From NCBI RefSeq assembly GCF_000987955.1, contig NZ_LAZU01000047.1:1-64000 (forward strand): a DNA stretch of 64,000 nucleotides, in the 5' to 3' direction. A program made the position numbers and the translations under genes. The stretch comes from Paenibacillus sp. DMB20. GTDB lineage: Bacteria > Bacillota > Bacilli > Paenibacillales > Paenibacillaceae. Below the pieces are notes generated by a model. The model ran no database searches and was not told the origin of the DNA. It saw only the letters and a program-made list of their open reading frames with translations. Positions 7,574-17,139 of this stretch are shown piece after piece (within the stretch, counting starts at the first letter, position 1; every line of letters begins with the position of its first letter).

Positions 7574-7754
7574 CCGGGAGCCGAGTTTTTTATGCCGCAG
7601 ATGAGTGCGATATTTAGGTTTCGTATTATCTTTAACCGAAAATGCATAATCTTCATGTAAGTTAACGGAGGTTTTTGTTAATACTTATAATAAAAACGGC
7701 AGCAAGATATCCAATGACTCAAACGTATGCCCGTTAAAACGAAGATTAAACCCC

Positions 7755-7782
7755 TTGGCAAAAATGAAAAATGTGCTATAAT
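7755..7782 (+). promoter_or_regulatory. Sigma-A promoter of the ctsR operon
   Basis: TTGGCA (7755-7760), 16-nt spacer and a perfect TATAAT (7777-7782), preceded by TGC, an extended -10. The region 7464-7929 otherwise holds the preceding terminator, the CtsR site and a 5' leader with a perfect 7-bp hairpin (AACCGGA/TCCGGTT, 7828-7844). Confidence 0.85.
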
Positions 7783-7790
7783 AAACTTAA

Positions 7791-7807
7791 AGTCAAAGAA
7801 AGTCAAA
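7791..7807 (+). promoter_or_regulatory. CtsR operator
   Basis: AGTCAAA-GAA-AGTCAAA is a direct heptamer repeat that fits the known CtsR consensus RGTCAAA-NAN-RGTCAAA. It lies 9 nt after the -10 box, covering the transcription start, so CtsR bound here would block initiation. This predicts heat-inducible autoregulation of ctsR-mcsA-mcsB-clpC. Confidence 0.92.
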
Positions 7808-7929
7808 GTCAGCGAGATTGGGTTCTAAACCGGATCATCCGGTTAAAAATTAATGTATGGGCAAGGCTCTGTGAGGACGCGTAAGATCGATTACGGCTTA
7901 TCGTTTCAAGCAGTGGAGGATGAACAAAC

Positions 7930-8391
7930 ATGCGTAATATCTCTGATATTATCGAACAGTATTTGAAGGGAATACTGCAGGACAGCAAAGAAGGAACCGT
8001 TGAAATCCAGCGGAACGATCTGGCTGAACAATTTTCCTGCGTTCCTTCCCAGATCAATTATGTGATCAGCACCCGCTTCACTCTGGAGAAGGGGTATATT
8101 GTTGAGAGCAAGCGTGGAGGGGGAGGTTATATCCGCATCCAGCGGATCGAGCTTCCGCAGCATACGGCGCTTCACCACCATCTACGCCATACCATCGGTT
8201 CCGACATTGATCAGACGGTTGCCGAAGGCCTGATTTACCAGCTTGAGGAATCGGGTTTTCTGACAAAGCGGGAGGCTTGCCTCATGCGGGGGGCAATCTC
8301 AAGGGAATGCCTGAATGTCAAACTGCCTTACCGAGACGAGCTTCGCGCAAGAATCCTGAAGGCGATGCTGATCTCATTGTTGGGAAAGTGA
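7930..8391 (+). CDS. ctsR: Transcriptional repressor CtsR
   Basis: 153 residues, the family's usual length, starting at ATG 7930 behind GGAGG. CtsR is the heat-sensitive repressor of class III heat shock genes. The N-terminal winged helix includes EIQRNDLAEQFSCVPSQINYVISTRF, and the Gly-rich wing ESKRGGGGYIRI is the temperature-sensing and DNA-contacting loop. The C-terminal helical domain (from residue 80) mediates dimerisation and McsB/ClpC recognition. It is the first gene of the operon, and the operator lies upstream at 7791-7807. Confidence 0.97.
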   Translation: MRNISDIIEQYLKGILQDSKEGTVEIQRNDLAEQFSCVPSQINYVISTRFTLEKGYIVESKRGGGGYIRIQRIELPQHTALHHHLRHTIGSDIDQTVAEGLIYQLEESGFLTKREACLMRGAISRECLNVKLPYRDELRARILKAMLISLLGK

Positions 8392-8418
8392 GTCTGTGTC
8401 ATAAGGAGGGGCAAGAAT

Positions 8419-8943
8419 ATGGTGTGTCAAGAATGCGGTAAACGTCCGGCGACGCTCCATTTCACCAAGATCGTGAACGGAGAGAAGACCGAATTTCACT
8501 TCTGTGAAACCTGCGCGCGTGAAAAAGGGGAACTGATCCCCGGCGCATCCAACGGTTTCTCCATCCACAGCCTGCTGTCGGGCCTGCTTGATCTCGATCC
8601 GGCAGGCAAAGGACAGGTCTCCGGCTCAAAGGCGCCTGAGATGCTGCGCTGCGAGGAGTGCGGCATGACGTACTCCCAATTCAGCAAGCTTGGCCGGTTT
8701 GGCTGCAGCTCCTGTTACAAATATTTCTCGGACCGACTGGATCCGCTGTTTAAAAGAGTTCACGGCAATACCGCCCATGTCGGCAAAATTCCGAGACGAA
8801 GCGGCGGTCGCATCCAGATGAAGCGACAAATCGATGAGCTCAAGAAGGAACTGCAGTACCGGATTGTTCAGGAAGAGTTTGAGGCAGCCGCGGAAATCCG
8901 TGACCGGATCCGGGAACTGGAGAGGGGTATGGCTCAGGGCTAG
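8419..8943 (+). CDS. mcsA: Protein-arginine kinase activator McsA
   Basis: 174 residues. Four CxxC pairs (C3/C6, C29/C32, C78/C81, C96/C99) form the zinc-binding modules, and a UVR-type helical hairpin lies near residues 135-170 (IQMKRQIDELKKELQYRI, EEFEAAAEIRDRI). McsA binds and activates the arginine kinase McsB and modulates CtsR. ATG 8419 is preceded by AAGGAGG. The gene lies 27 nt after ctsR and 52 nt before mcsB. Confidence 0.96.
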   Translation: MVCQECGKRPATLHFTKIVNGEKTEFHFCETCAREKGELIPGASNGFSIHSLLSGLLDLDPAGKGQVSGSKAPEMLRCEECGMTYSQFSKLGRFGCSSCYKYFSDRLDPLFKRVHGNTAHVGKIPRRSGGRIQMKRQIDELKKELQYRIVQEEFEAAAEIRDRIRELERGMAQG

Positions 8944-8995
8944 CCCGCCAGTTCGGCTATATATCAAGTTGCACTTAAAGTGGGAGGAATGCGTG

Positions 8996-10070
8996 ATGTC
9001 GAATCTCCGGTTCACCGAACAGGCGCTTAGCGAATGGATGCGCGGAAACGGACAGGATTCCGATATAGTCATCAGCACCCGGGTTCGGGTGGCGCGCAAT
9101 CTGCAGCATCTTCCTTTTCCGCTGCTTGCGACCAATCAGCAGTCGGGAGAAGTGCTGGACCGCCTGACCGGCGTTTTAAACGATGGGAACGAGTTTAAGG
9201 ATTTAGGACCACTTCATACGATTCGTTTGGACGACATTGACGATTTGGATAAAAGAGTGCTTGTCGAAAAACATTTGATCAGCCCGAGCCTGGCCAATGA
9301 GTCGAGGAACGGGGCCGTCATTCTTAATGAGGATGAATCCGTCAGCATCATGATCAATGAGGAGGACCATCTTCGGATTCAATGTTTGTATCCCGGATTT
9401 CAGGTCCGGGAGGCTTGGGAAAAAGCCACCGAGCTGGATGATCTGTTCGAGGGCAAGGAAGATTATGCGTTTGATGACAAGAGAGGTTACCTCACCAGTT
9501 GTCCGACAAATGTCGGAACGGGGCTTCGGGCCTCGGTCATGATGCACCTGCCTGCACTGGTGATGACGCAGCAGATCAACCGCATTTTATCCGCCGTGTC
9601 CCAGGTAGGACTTACGGTGCGCGGAATTTACGGGGAAGGCAGCGAGGCTGTCGGCAACCTGTTCCAAATCTCGAACCAGATCACGCTGGGACAGACGGAA
9701 TCGGAAATCATCGACAACTTGCACAGCGTCGTCCTGCAGATCATCGAGCACGAGAAGAATGCGCGGGAAAGATTAATGAACGAATCCCGGCTTCGGATTA
9801 CCGATCGGGTAATGCGTTCTTACGGGATTTTGTCCTACGCGGCCGTTATGGAGTCGAAGGAAGCGGCCCAGCGGTTATCGGATGTAAGACTCGGCGTGGA
9901 TCTCGGTCTGCTGGACGGACCGTCCGTTTCGGTTATGAATGAACTGAATGTGATGACGCAGCCGGGGTTTCTGCAAAAAAAAATACGGAAATACGATGAA
10001 TCCCGGGGAGCGGGACGTTTACCGCGCGAAGCTGATCCGGGAAACCTTGGCGAACAAGGAACATGAATAG
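8996..10070 (+). CDS. mcsB: Protein arginine kinase McsB (frameshift near 3' end)
   Basis: McsB phosphorylates arginines of CtsR and of misfolded proteins, marking the latter for ClpC-ClpP. The guanido-kinase fold is visible: STRVRVARN near residue 27, and the catalytic Cys169 in LTSCPTNVGTGLRAS. ATG 8996 (or GTG 8993) follows GGGAGG. A longer open frame from 8834 overlaps mcsA and is not the start. The frame breaks at nine A (9975-9983). As written the protein ends at 10066 with an atypical tail; with eight A it reads KKYGNTMNPGERDVYRAKLI and stops at 10070, the family-typical C-terminus, about 357 residues. Confidence 0.93.
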
Positions 10071-10223
10071 GACCCTTGGAATTTTTGCAAAAATGAAAAA
10101 AGCGGTTTAAAATCACGGTATATAGGCTCCAAAGCATCACACCGTCTATATATTGCACATGGAATCGTATTTTGCAAAATCCTTCAGAGATATCAAACCA
10201 TCAATCATGGAGGTGCAATACTT

Positions 10224-12678
10224 ATGATGTTTGGCAGATTTACGGAACGTGCGCAAAAGGTGCTGGCGTTGGCTCAGGAAGAAGCGGTACGCTTGGGCCA
10301 TAACAACATCGGCACAGAACATATCCTGCTGGGATTGATCCGGGAAGGCGACGGCATTGCGGCCAAAGCGCTGATCGGCCTCGGGCTCGGTCTGGAAAAA
10401 ATACAGGATGAAGTCGAAACCTTGATTGGCCGCGGACAAGAGCAGCCGACCAACATCGCATACACGCCTAGGGCGAAAAAAGGTGATCGAGCTCTCGATG
10501 GACGAAGCGCGCAAACTGGGGCACACGTATGTGGGCACGGAGCATATCCTGCTCGGCCTCATTCGTGAAGGCGAAGGCGTAGCCGCCCGCGTCCTTAACA
10601 ACCTGGGCATCAGCTTGAATAAAGCGCGTCAACAGGTGCTTCAGCTCCTCGGCAGCAGCGAGGCCGTATCGAGCCATCACGGCCAGCCGCAGAATGTGAA
10701 CACTCCGACGCTGGACAGCTTGGCGCGCGACCTTACCGCGATTGCCAAAGAAGGCAATCTGGATCCGGTCATCGGCCGGAGCAAGGAGATCGAACGCGTC
10801 ATCCAGGTGCTCAGCCGCCGTACGAAGAACAATCCGGTTCTGATCGGCGAACCGGGCGTAGGTAAAACCGCGATCGCGGAAGGCCTCGCCCAGAAAATCA
10901 TTAACAACGAAATTCCCGAGACGCTCCGCGACAAGCGGGTCATGACGCTCGATATGGGCTCCGTGGTAGCGGGAACGAAATACCGGGGCGAGTTTGAAGA
11001 CCGGTTGAAGAAAATCATGGATGAAATCCGCCAGGCGGGCAACATCATTCTTTTCATCGACGAGCTCCACACCCTGATCGGCGCCGGAGGCGCGGAAGGC
11101 GCCATCGACGCGTCCAACATCCTGAAGCCGTCCCTGGCACGCGGCGAGCTGCAATGCATCGGCGCTACGACGCTGGATGAATACCGCAAGTACATTGAGA
11201 AAGATGCCGCGCTGGAACGCCGCTTCCAGCCGATTACGGTGGATCAGCCTTCACCGGAAGAAGCGATTCAGATCCTGTACGGCTTGCGAGACCGATATGA
11301 AGCCCATCACCGGGTGAAAATTACAGACGAGGCCATTGAACAGGCCGTGCGGTTGTCGGACCGTTACATTACGGACCGCTTCCTGCCGGATAAGGCGATT
11401 GACCTTATTGACGAAGCAGGATCGAAAGTTCGCCTGCATACGTATACCATCCCGCCAAACCTGAAAGACCAGGAAGCGCGTTTGGAAGATATCCGCAAGG
11501 AAAAGGACGCCGCCGTCCAAAGCCAGGAATTCGAGAAAGCGGCAGCGCTTCGCGATACCGAGCAGAAGCTGCGCGAGGAGCTAGAAATCACGAAGAACCA
11601 GTGGAAAGAAAAACAAGGCCGTACCGATTCCGAGGTTACGCCGGAAGACATCGCCGATGTCGTGGCAATCTGGACCGGCATCCCTGTAAATAAATTGAAA
11701 GAGGAAGAAACCGAGCGCCTGCTGAAGATGGAAGAGCTGCTCCACGGGCGCGTCATCGGACAGGAGGAAGCCGTTAAGGCAGTAAGCCGTGCAGTCCGGC
11801 GTTCGCGTGCCGGATTGAAGGATCCGAAACGTCCAATGGGCTCCTTTATTTTCCTTGGTCCTACCGGCGTGGGTAAAACCGAGCTTGCCCGAGCGCTTGC
11901 CGAGGCGATGTTCGGGGACGAGAACGCTGTCGTCCGGATCGATATGTCGGAGTATATGGAGAAGCATTCGACCTCCAGACTGGTCGGGGCGCCTCCGGGA
12001 TACGTCGGTTATGACGAAGGCGGCCAGCTGACCGAGAAAGTGCGCCGCAAGCCATACTCCGTCGTACTGCTCGACGAGATCGAAAAAGCGCACCCCGAGG
12101 TGTTCAATATCTTGCTCCAAGTGCTGGAGGATGGACGTTTGACGGATTCCAAAGGCCGCGTTGTCGACTTCCGGAATACGCTGATCATCCTGACCTCAAA
12201 CGTCGGCGCAGAAGCTATCAAACGCAATTCGACGCTTGGCTTTACGGCTGTCCAGGACGCCGGCCGGGATTACAACAACATGAAGGACAAAGTGATGGAT
12301 GAGCTGAAGAAGAGCTTCCGTCCCGAGTTCCTGAACCGGATCGACGAAATCATCGTATTCCACTCTTTGGAAGAGAAGCATATCGCGGAGATCGTTACGC
12401 TGATGTCCGACGAGCTTCGCAAGCGCCTGCGCGACTTCAACGTGGAATTCCAGCTAACGGATAAAGCCAAGGCATTCCTTGCGAAGGAAGGATATGACCC
12501 GGCCTTCGGCGCACGGCCGCTGCGCAGGGCGATCCAAAAGCATATCGAGGACCGTTTGTCCGAGGAGCTGCTGAAAGGGAATGTGGCCAAAGGCGATCAT
12601 TTGGTAATCGATGAGGAAAACGGCGAGCTGACCGTTACCAAAACATCGACCGAATCCGCAACGGCGAAATTTGAATAA
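10224..12678 (+). CDS. clpC: AAA+ unfoldase ClpC (frameshift near 5' end)
   Basis: Hsp100 ATPase that unfolds substrates, including arginine-phosphorylated proteins, for ClpP. Order: N-domain with two repeats (TEHILLGLIREG occurs twice), first AAA module with GEPGVGKT, a coiled middle domain near residues 410-470 for adaptor and McsB contact, second AAA module with GPTGVGKT, and the C-terminal domain. Six A at 10476-10481 break the frame: upstream reads RAKKGDRAL, while five A gives RAKKVIELSMDEARKLGH and one protein of about 817 residues, the normal ClpC length. ATG 10224 (tandem ATG) follows GGAGGTG. The 153-nt gap after mcsB shows no clear promoter. Confidence 0.95.
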
Positions 12679-12698
12679 AGCAGGACATTTATATTTGG

Positions 12699-12738
12699 GA
12701 AGCCCTGCCGGCAGGAATGCCGGCGGGGCTTCTTTTTT
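12699..12738 (+). terminator. Intrinsic terminator of the ctsR-clpC operon
   Basis: GAAGCCC-T-GCCGGC pairs with GCCGGC-G-GGGCTTC (14 bp including a G-T pair), followed by six T. It separates the stress operon from radA. A TATAAT at 12821-12826 may belong to a radA promoter, but no convincing -35 box was found. Confidence 0.93.
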
Positions 12739-12908
12739 GAAATTTCCGGTATTTGGAGTCCTCTTCTTGGAACCGGTTCACGTTTCGATGTAAACTTTTC
12801 GATTAGGCTTTACGATGAAATATAATAAATGGTAAACTTTGATTAATGCCTGATTTTGTACGTTTTTGACGATTTTGGGCATAGGATGGTCAGCATAAAG
12901 GAGAGATC

Positions 12909-14276
12909 ATGGCTAAGACTAAAACGAAGTTCTTCTGTACCGACTGCGGCTATGAATCGCCGAAGTGGTACGGAAAATGCCCGGGCTGCCAAGCCTGGAA
13001 TTCGATGGTGGAAGAAACAGCTACCGTAATCAAGACGCAAGGGATGAACTCTCCCGTTTTTCATAGTAAAGAAACGCCTGTATCGATCATAAATATAGAA
13101 GGCGGCAAGGAACCCCGGATCGAAACCGGAATTAAAGAACTTAACCGGGTACTCGGCGGCGGTCTCGTCCCGGGTTCGCTTGTTCTTGTAGGCGGTGATC
13201 CGGGGATCGGGAAATCCACGCTCCTGCTTCAAACGTCCAATCAACTGGCACGGGGAGGCCTTCGGGTTCTTTACATTTCCGGGGAGGAATCGGTGCGTCA
13301 GACGAAGCTGCGAGCCGATCGTCTCGGTGCATTGTCGCCCGAACTGTTTGTACTGTGCGAGACAAACCTCGAAAGCATCGAGGAGGCAATCGAGAATGTC
13401 CAGCCGCAGTTTGTGGTCATTGATTCAATCCAGACGGTATATCAGCCGGACGTGTCCAGTGCGCCGGGAAGCGTGGCCCAGGTCCGGGAATGCACCGCAC
13501 GGTTTATGCGCATTGCCAAAGTAAAGGGCATCGCTACCGTACTGGTCGGCCATGTAACGAAGGAAGGCGCCATTGCCGGTCCTAGATTGCTGGAGCATAT
13601 GGTGGATTGCGTACTGTATTTTGAAGGAGAGCGGCATCATACGTATCGGCTGCTGCGCGCGGTAAAGAATCGGTTTGGCTCCACGAACGAGATCGGCATT
13701 TTCGAGATGGGAGAGGATGGACTCCGCGAGGTGGGGAATCCGTCGGAACTGTTCCTGTCCGAACGTCCGCTGGGGGTCGCCGGATCGACAGTCGTGGCCA
13801 GCATGGAGGGGACAAGGCCTGTCCTGGTTGAACTGCAGGCACTGATTTCCTCGACGCATTTTCCATCCCCCCGTAGAATGGGAACCGGTGTGGACCATCA
13901 CCGGATGAATTTAATCATCGCCGTGCTTGAGAAACGGATGGGCATGTTTTTGCAGAATCAGGATGCTTACCTGAACGTCGCCGGAGGCGTAAAGCTGGAT
14001 GAACCGGCGGTGGACCTGGCGATTGCCGTGAGCATCGCTTCGAGTTTCCGCGATATGCCGACGAAGCCGTATGACGTTATATTTGGGGAAGTAGGCTTGA
14101 CCGGGGAGGTCCGTGCCGTTTCAAGAGCGGAGCAGAGGGTAAAGGAGGCAGAGAAACTCGGATTTAAACGGGTTTTGATGCCGGAGAAGAGCCTTAAGGG
14201 TTGGAAGCATCCGAAAGGCATACAAATTATTGGAGTCAATACCGTGGCAGATGCATTAGCGGTTGCGTTAGATTAG
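12909..14276 (+). CDS. radA: DNA repair protein RadA
   Basis: 455 residues. A C4 zinc finger (C10, C13, C24, C27), RecA-like ATPase with Walker A GGDPGIGKST (95-104), the RadA-specific KNRFG motif (253-257) and a C-terminal Lon-protease-like domain follow in the usual order. RadA is a ring helicase that drives branch migration in recombination. Starts at ATG 12909 with AAGGAGAG. disA begins 13 nt downstream; the two genes are a conserved pair, and RadA restrains DisA activity in relatives. Confidence 0.97.
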   Translation: MAKTKTKFFCTDCGYESPKWYGKCPGCQAWNSMVEETATVIKTQGMNSPVFHSKETPVSIINIEGGKEPRIETGIKELNRVLGGGLVPGSLVLVGGDPGIGKSTLLLQTSNQLARGGLRVLYISGEESVRQTKLRADRLGALSPELFVLCETNLESIEEAIENVQPQFVVIDSIQTVYQPDVSSAPGSVAQVRECTARFMRIAKVKGIATVLVGHVTKEGAIAGPRLLEHMVDCVLYFEGERHHTYRLLRAVKNRFGSTNEIGIFEMGEDGLREVGNPSELFLSERPLGVAGSTVVASMEGTRPVLVELQALISSTHFPSPRRMGTGVDHHRMNLIIAVLEKRMGMFLQNQDAYLNVAGGVKLDEPAVDLAIAVSIASSFRDMPTKPYDVIFGEVGLTGEVRAVSRAEQRVKEAEKLGFKRVLMPEKSLKGWKHPKGIQIIGVNTVADALAVALD

Positions 14277-14289
14277 GGGGCATACTAAG

Positions 14290-15366
14290 GTGAAAGAAAC
14301 GAGCCAACTGGACAAAATGAATGATCTGCTGAAGCTTGTGGCACCGGGTACGCCGTTCCGAGACGGGCTTGAAAACGTACTGCGGGCCAAGACCGGCGCC
14401 CTGATTGTCGTCGGTTACAGTCCAGAGGTCATGGAAGTCGTCGATGGCGGTTTTTCCATCAACTGCGATTTCTCGCCGAACTATCTGTACGAGCTGGCCA
14501 AGATGGACGGCGCCATTATATTGAGCGAGGACCTCAAGCGGATTTTATATGCAAATACGCAGCTGATTCCGGATTCTTCCATTGCATCTATCGAAACGGG
14601 AATCCGGCACCGGACGGCGGAACGGGTAGCCAAGCAAACCGGGAAATTGGTCGTCTCGATATCCCAGCGGCGCAATATTATCACGCTGTACCAAGGTTCC
14701 ATCCGGTATGCGCTGAAGGAAATCGGCGTGATCCTGACCAAGGCGAATCAGGCTATTCAGACGCTGGAAAGGTATAGGGTCGTGCTGAACCAATCGCTGA
14801 CCAACCTGTCGGCCTCCGAGTTTGAGGAGCTGGTAACGATTCACGAGGTCGTGAATGTGATTCAACGGGTTGAAATGGTGCTCCGCATTAAAAAAGAAAT
14901 CAAGCGCTACATCAACGAGTTGGGGAATGAAGGCCGCTTGATCAGCATGCAGATGGAGGAACTAGTCAGCAATATTGAAGAAGAGGCATGGTTTTTATAT
15001 GCCGATTATGTACGGGACTACAGCGAGGATAAAATCCGCGAAATCATTCTGTCGCTCAAAAGACTCACGGACGACGAGCTTTTGGATATTCACCACATCA
15101 TCCGATTGCTTGGGTATCCTTCCTCGGCGGTTGCCTCGGATGAAGAGGTATTGCCCCGCGGCTACCGGATTTTGAACAAAATCCCGCGTCTGCCTAATGT
15201 CATCATCCGTAATCTGGTCGACCGGTTTGAGGATTTGCCGAGCATTATGTCGGCAACCATCGATGAACTGGATGAGGTCGACGGGATCGGAGAGGTGCGC
15301 GCGCGTACGATTAAGGAAGGATTGAAGAGGCTGCAAGAGCAAGTATTCATTGACAGACAAATGTAA
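14290..15366 (+). CDS. disA: DNA integrity scanning diadenylate cyclase DisA
   Basis: 358 residues from GTG 14290. DisA makes c-di-AMP from ATP and scans DNA for branched structures, pausing its cyclase on them. The DAC domain shows DGA (73-75) and RHRTA (106-110), both needed for catalysis. A helical linker follows, then a C-terminal helix-hairpin-helix DNA-binding domain (DELDEVDGIGEVRARTIKEG). The gene lies 13 nt after radA. Confidence 0.97.
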   Translation: MKETSQLDKMNDLLKLVAPGTPFRDGLENVLRAKTGALIVVGYSPEVMEVVDGGFSINCDFSPNYLYELAKMDGAIILSEDLKRILYANTQLIPDSSIASIETGIRHRTAERVAKQTGKLVVSISQRRNIITLYQGSIRYALKEIGVILTKANQAIQTLERYRVVLNQSLTNLSASEFEELVTIHEVVNVIQRVEMVLRIKKEIKRYINELGNEGRLISMQMEELVSNIEEEAWFLYADYVRDYSEDKIREIILSLKRLTDDELLDIHHIIRLLGYPSSAVASDEEVLPRGYRILNKIPRLPNVIIRNLVDRFEDLPSIMSATIDELDEVDGIGEVRARTIKEGLKRLQEQVFIDRQM

Positions 15367-15418
15367 ATCTCATACAATCGATGAATGTGATGTAAAAATT
15401 AATGAGGTGAATATACAA

Positions 15419-16148
15419 ATGACGAAGTCAATTCCGAACATGTTTACGCTTGGTAACCTGTTTCTCGGAATGATTGGCATTATCTTGGCGGTAAACGGAA
15501 AGACAAGTTCGGCTGCCATTATGATTATCATAGCCATGCTTCTCGACGGACTCGACGGCCGGGTTGCCCGCGCGCTCAATGCGCAAAGCGAATTCGGCAA
15601 AGAACTGGATTCTTTGTCTGACGTTATTTCATTCGGCGTTGCTCCTGCGCTGATTATGTACAGCGTTTCATTTATGGATATTAACCATGCTCTGGCATGG
15701 ACGGTTACAGCAATCTTCCCGATGTGCGGGGCGCTTCGCTTGGCACGTTTTAACGTTCGCCCGGGAATCCCGGGATATTTTGTCGGCCTCCCGATCCCCG
15801 CTGCCGGCGGCGTTCTGGCTACACTGGCTCTGTTTCATGAAGAGATTACCGTTCCTTATATGATGATTGCGATGTTATTGCTTTCTTATCTCATGATCAG
15901 CAGTGTCAAGTATCCGAACTTCAAAAAAAATCGGGCTCCCGAAAAAAGCGATCAAATTCACGCCGATTGTCATTATCGCGGCCGTGTTGGTGGCCGTATT
16001 CTTTCCGGAACAGACCTCCATGCTGATCTTTGTTCCGCTCGTGTTATATGCTGGATACGGCTTGAAGCAAAACTTCCGCAAGCTGAACCGCAGGCACCGT
16101 GAAGAGGACCGGAAATCGGATGAGGCATACCACTCCTCGGATCGTTGA
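15419..16148 (+). CDS. pssA: CDP-diacylglycerol-serine O-phosphatidyltransferase (frameshift)
   Basis: Membrane enzyme making phosphatidylserine, the precursor of phosphatidylethanolamine. The CDP-alcohol motif D43-x2-D46-G-x2-A-R-x8-G60-x3-D64-x3-D68 is complete, among several hydrophobic helices. The start is ATG 15419 behind GAGGTG; an upstream reading from 15350 overlaps disA. Eight A at 15923-15930 break the frame. With seven A it reads FKKIGLPKKAIKFTPI and continues through two more membrane segments to TGA 16148, about 242 residues. A terminator follows directly, so pssA ends this transcript. Confidence 0.93.
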
Positions 16149-16180
16149 TCGTTTATACCTGAATGAACCGACTTATGAGA

Positions 16181-16206
16181 AGCGGCCTTGTATGAGGCCG
16201 CTTTTT
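16181..16206 (+). terminator. Intrinsic terminator after pssA
   Basis: AGCGGCCT and AGGCCGCT form a perfect 8-bp stem with a 6-nt loop, followed by TTTTT. Confidence 0.9.
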
Positions 16207-16267
16207 CCTGCCGTAACGGCCCCCCAAGGAATGCACACAGACAATAGATGTTTATAGGTTACCTAAA

Positions 16268-16321
16268 TAAAAAAGCATTTATTTTCCTGTCGAACGACAG
16301 CAAAATAAATGCTTTTTTTAA
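16268..16321. terminator. Bidirectional terminator
   Basis: AAAAAGCATTTATTTT pairs with AAAATAAATGCTTTTT; an inner CTGTCG/CGACAG hairpin caps it. Flanking A and T runs make it work in both directions, between pssA (plus) and the minus-strand gene ending at 16447. Confidence 0.88.
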
Positions 16322-16370
16322 ATATAAAAGGGTACAGATTTTCATCCATACTTCGCTTAGGTTTCCCCCA

Positions 16371-16410
16371 GAAACGCATCTTCGCCACTTGAGAAGGTGG
16401 GAGGCGTTTC
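16371..16410. other. Strong hairpin in the 3' flank of the minus-strand gene
   Basis: GAAACGC (16371-16377) pairs with GCGTTTC (16404-16410), with an inner CCACTT/AAGGTGG pairing carrying one bulge. There is no T run on either strand, so it is not a simple terminator. It may be an mRNA 3'-end or RNA-stability element of the gene at 16447-16842. Confidence 0.5.
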
Positions 16411-16446
16411 CGGCTTGAGTATATAAGGTGCATTGTTCACGTTCTG

Positions 16447-16842
16447 CTACGATAGGTTAAACAGCCCGAGCGTTGAGCATTTCTGCGACTCCTTGATCAC
16501 AACCTCATCGAGCTGAATATCCAACAGGTTGGCCAAGGCCGACATATAAAACAAATTGCGGCCAAGCTCGGAGCTGACGGCTTCACGGCAGTTCTCGCAT
16601 AAATGGCCATCCACATGGGTACCGACCAATTCTTTGGCCGTTTCGAGATCCGAACCAACATCAAAGGTTTGCTTCGTGGCGTGCAATTCAATGCAGCCGC
16701 ATTCCGTAATGGCTTTAGTTACGGCTCGATTGACAGACGCATTGCTTTGTCCGTTCTTGGACAGCACATCCAGCAGACTGCGGTGACGGAGCAACAATTC
16801 GGAAACTTGGTCCTGAAATGCCTGTAAACTAGGAGCGCTCAT
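16447..16842 (-). CDS. Conserved hypothetical protein, MazG-like C-terminal helix pattern
   Basis: 131 residues from ATG 16842 with GAGGTGG upstream. I do not recognise a firmly named family; similar proteins in Paenibacillus and Bacillus are, as I recall, annotated as DUF1573 or MazG-like. Residues 1-30 form a charged helix (QAFQDQVSELLLRHRSLLDVL). ITECGCIEL and LCENCREAV place Cys in pairs. SELGRNLFYMSALANLLDIQLDEVV resembles the last helices of MazG-type nucleotide pyrophosphohydrolases, but the EExxE metal motif is not evident, so I do not call an enzyme. It is a single gene on the opposite strand to its neighbours, with its own promoter (16886-16915). Confidence 0.8.
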   Translation of the reverse strand: MSAPSLQAFQDQVSELLLRHRSLLDVLSKNGQSNASVNRAVTKAITECGCIELHATKQTFDVGSDLETAKELVGTHVDGHLCENCREAVSSELGRNLFYMSALANLLDIQLDEVVIKESQKCSTLGLFNLS

Positions 16843-16885
16843 TTTTCAACATCCACCTCGATCTCGATATTTATGAATTGAGTTC

Positions 16886-16915
16886 ATTATATTCCACACT
16901 TTTAAAGGATTTCAA
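16886..16915 (-). promoter_or_regulatory. Sigma-A promoter of the minus-strand hypothetical gene
   Basis: On the minus strand TTGAAA, 18-nt spacer and TATAAT, about 45 nt upstream of the start codon. The remaining plus-strand part of 16916-17139 shows only a ribosome site for yacL; no clear plus promoter was found. Confidence 0.75.
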
Positions 16916-17139
16916 CCAGATAAGATGCCGGGAGGCGGCATAAATATGGAATTTCCTCATGTTATCACCTTAACACAAGCGGGCCGGGAAAAGGCCATTA
17001 AATTCATATTTTTGCATGAATTCTTCCACTTCGTACCCTTAGCTTGAGAAAAAATGGACCGGACAGGATTACGAGGCGAAGAATTGGACCATACTGGAAA
17101 ATATAAAATGAATAAATTCAAAGGAGGTGCGCCGAACCC

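Noticed and set aside
8834..8995. Longer mcsB start inside mcsA
   Set aside because: The extra 54 residues have no family match. GGGAGG lies before ATG 8996, where the known McsB N-terminus starts.
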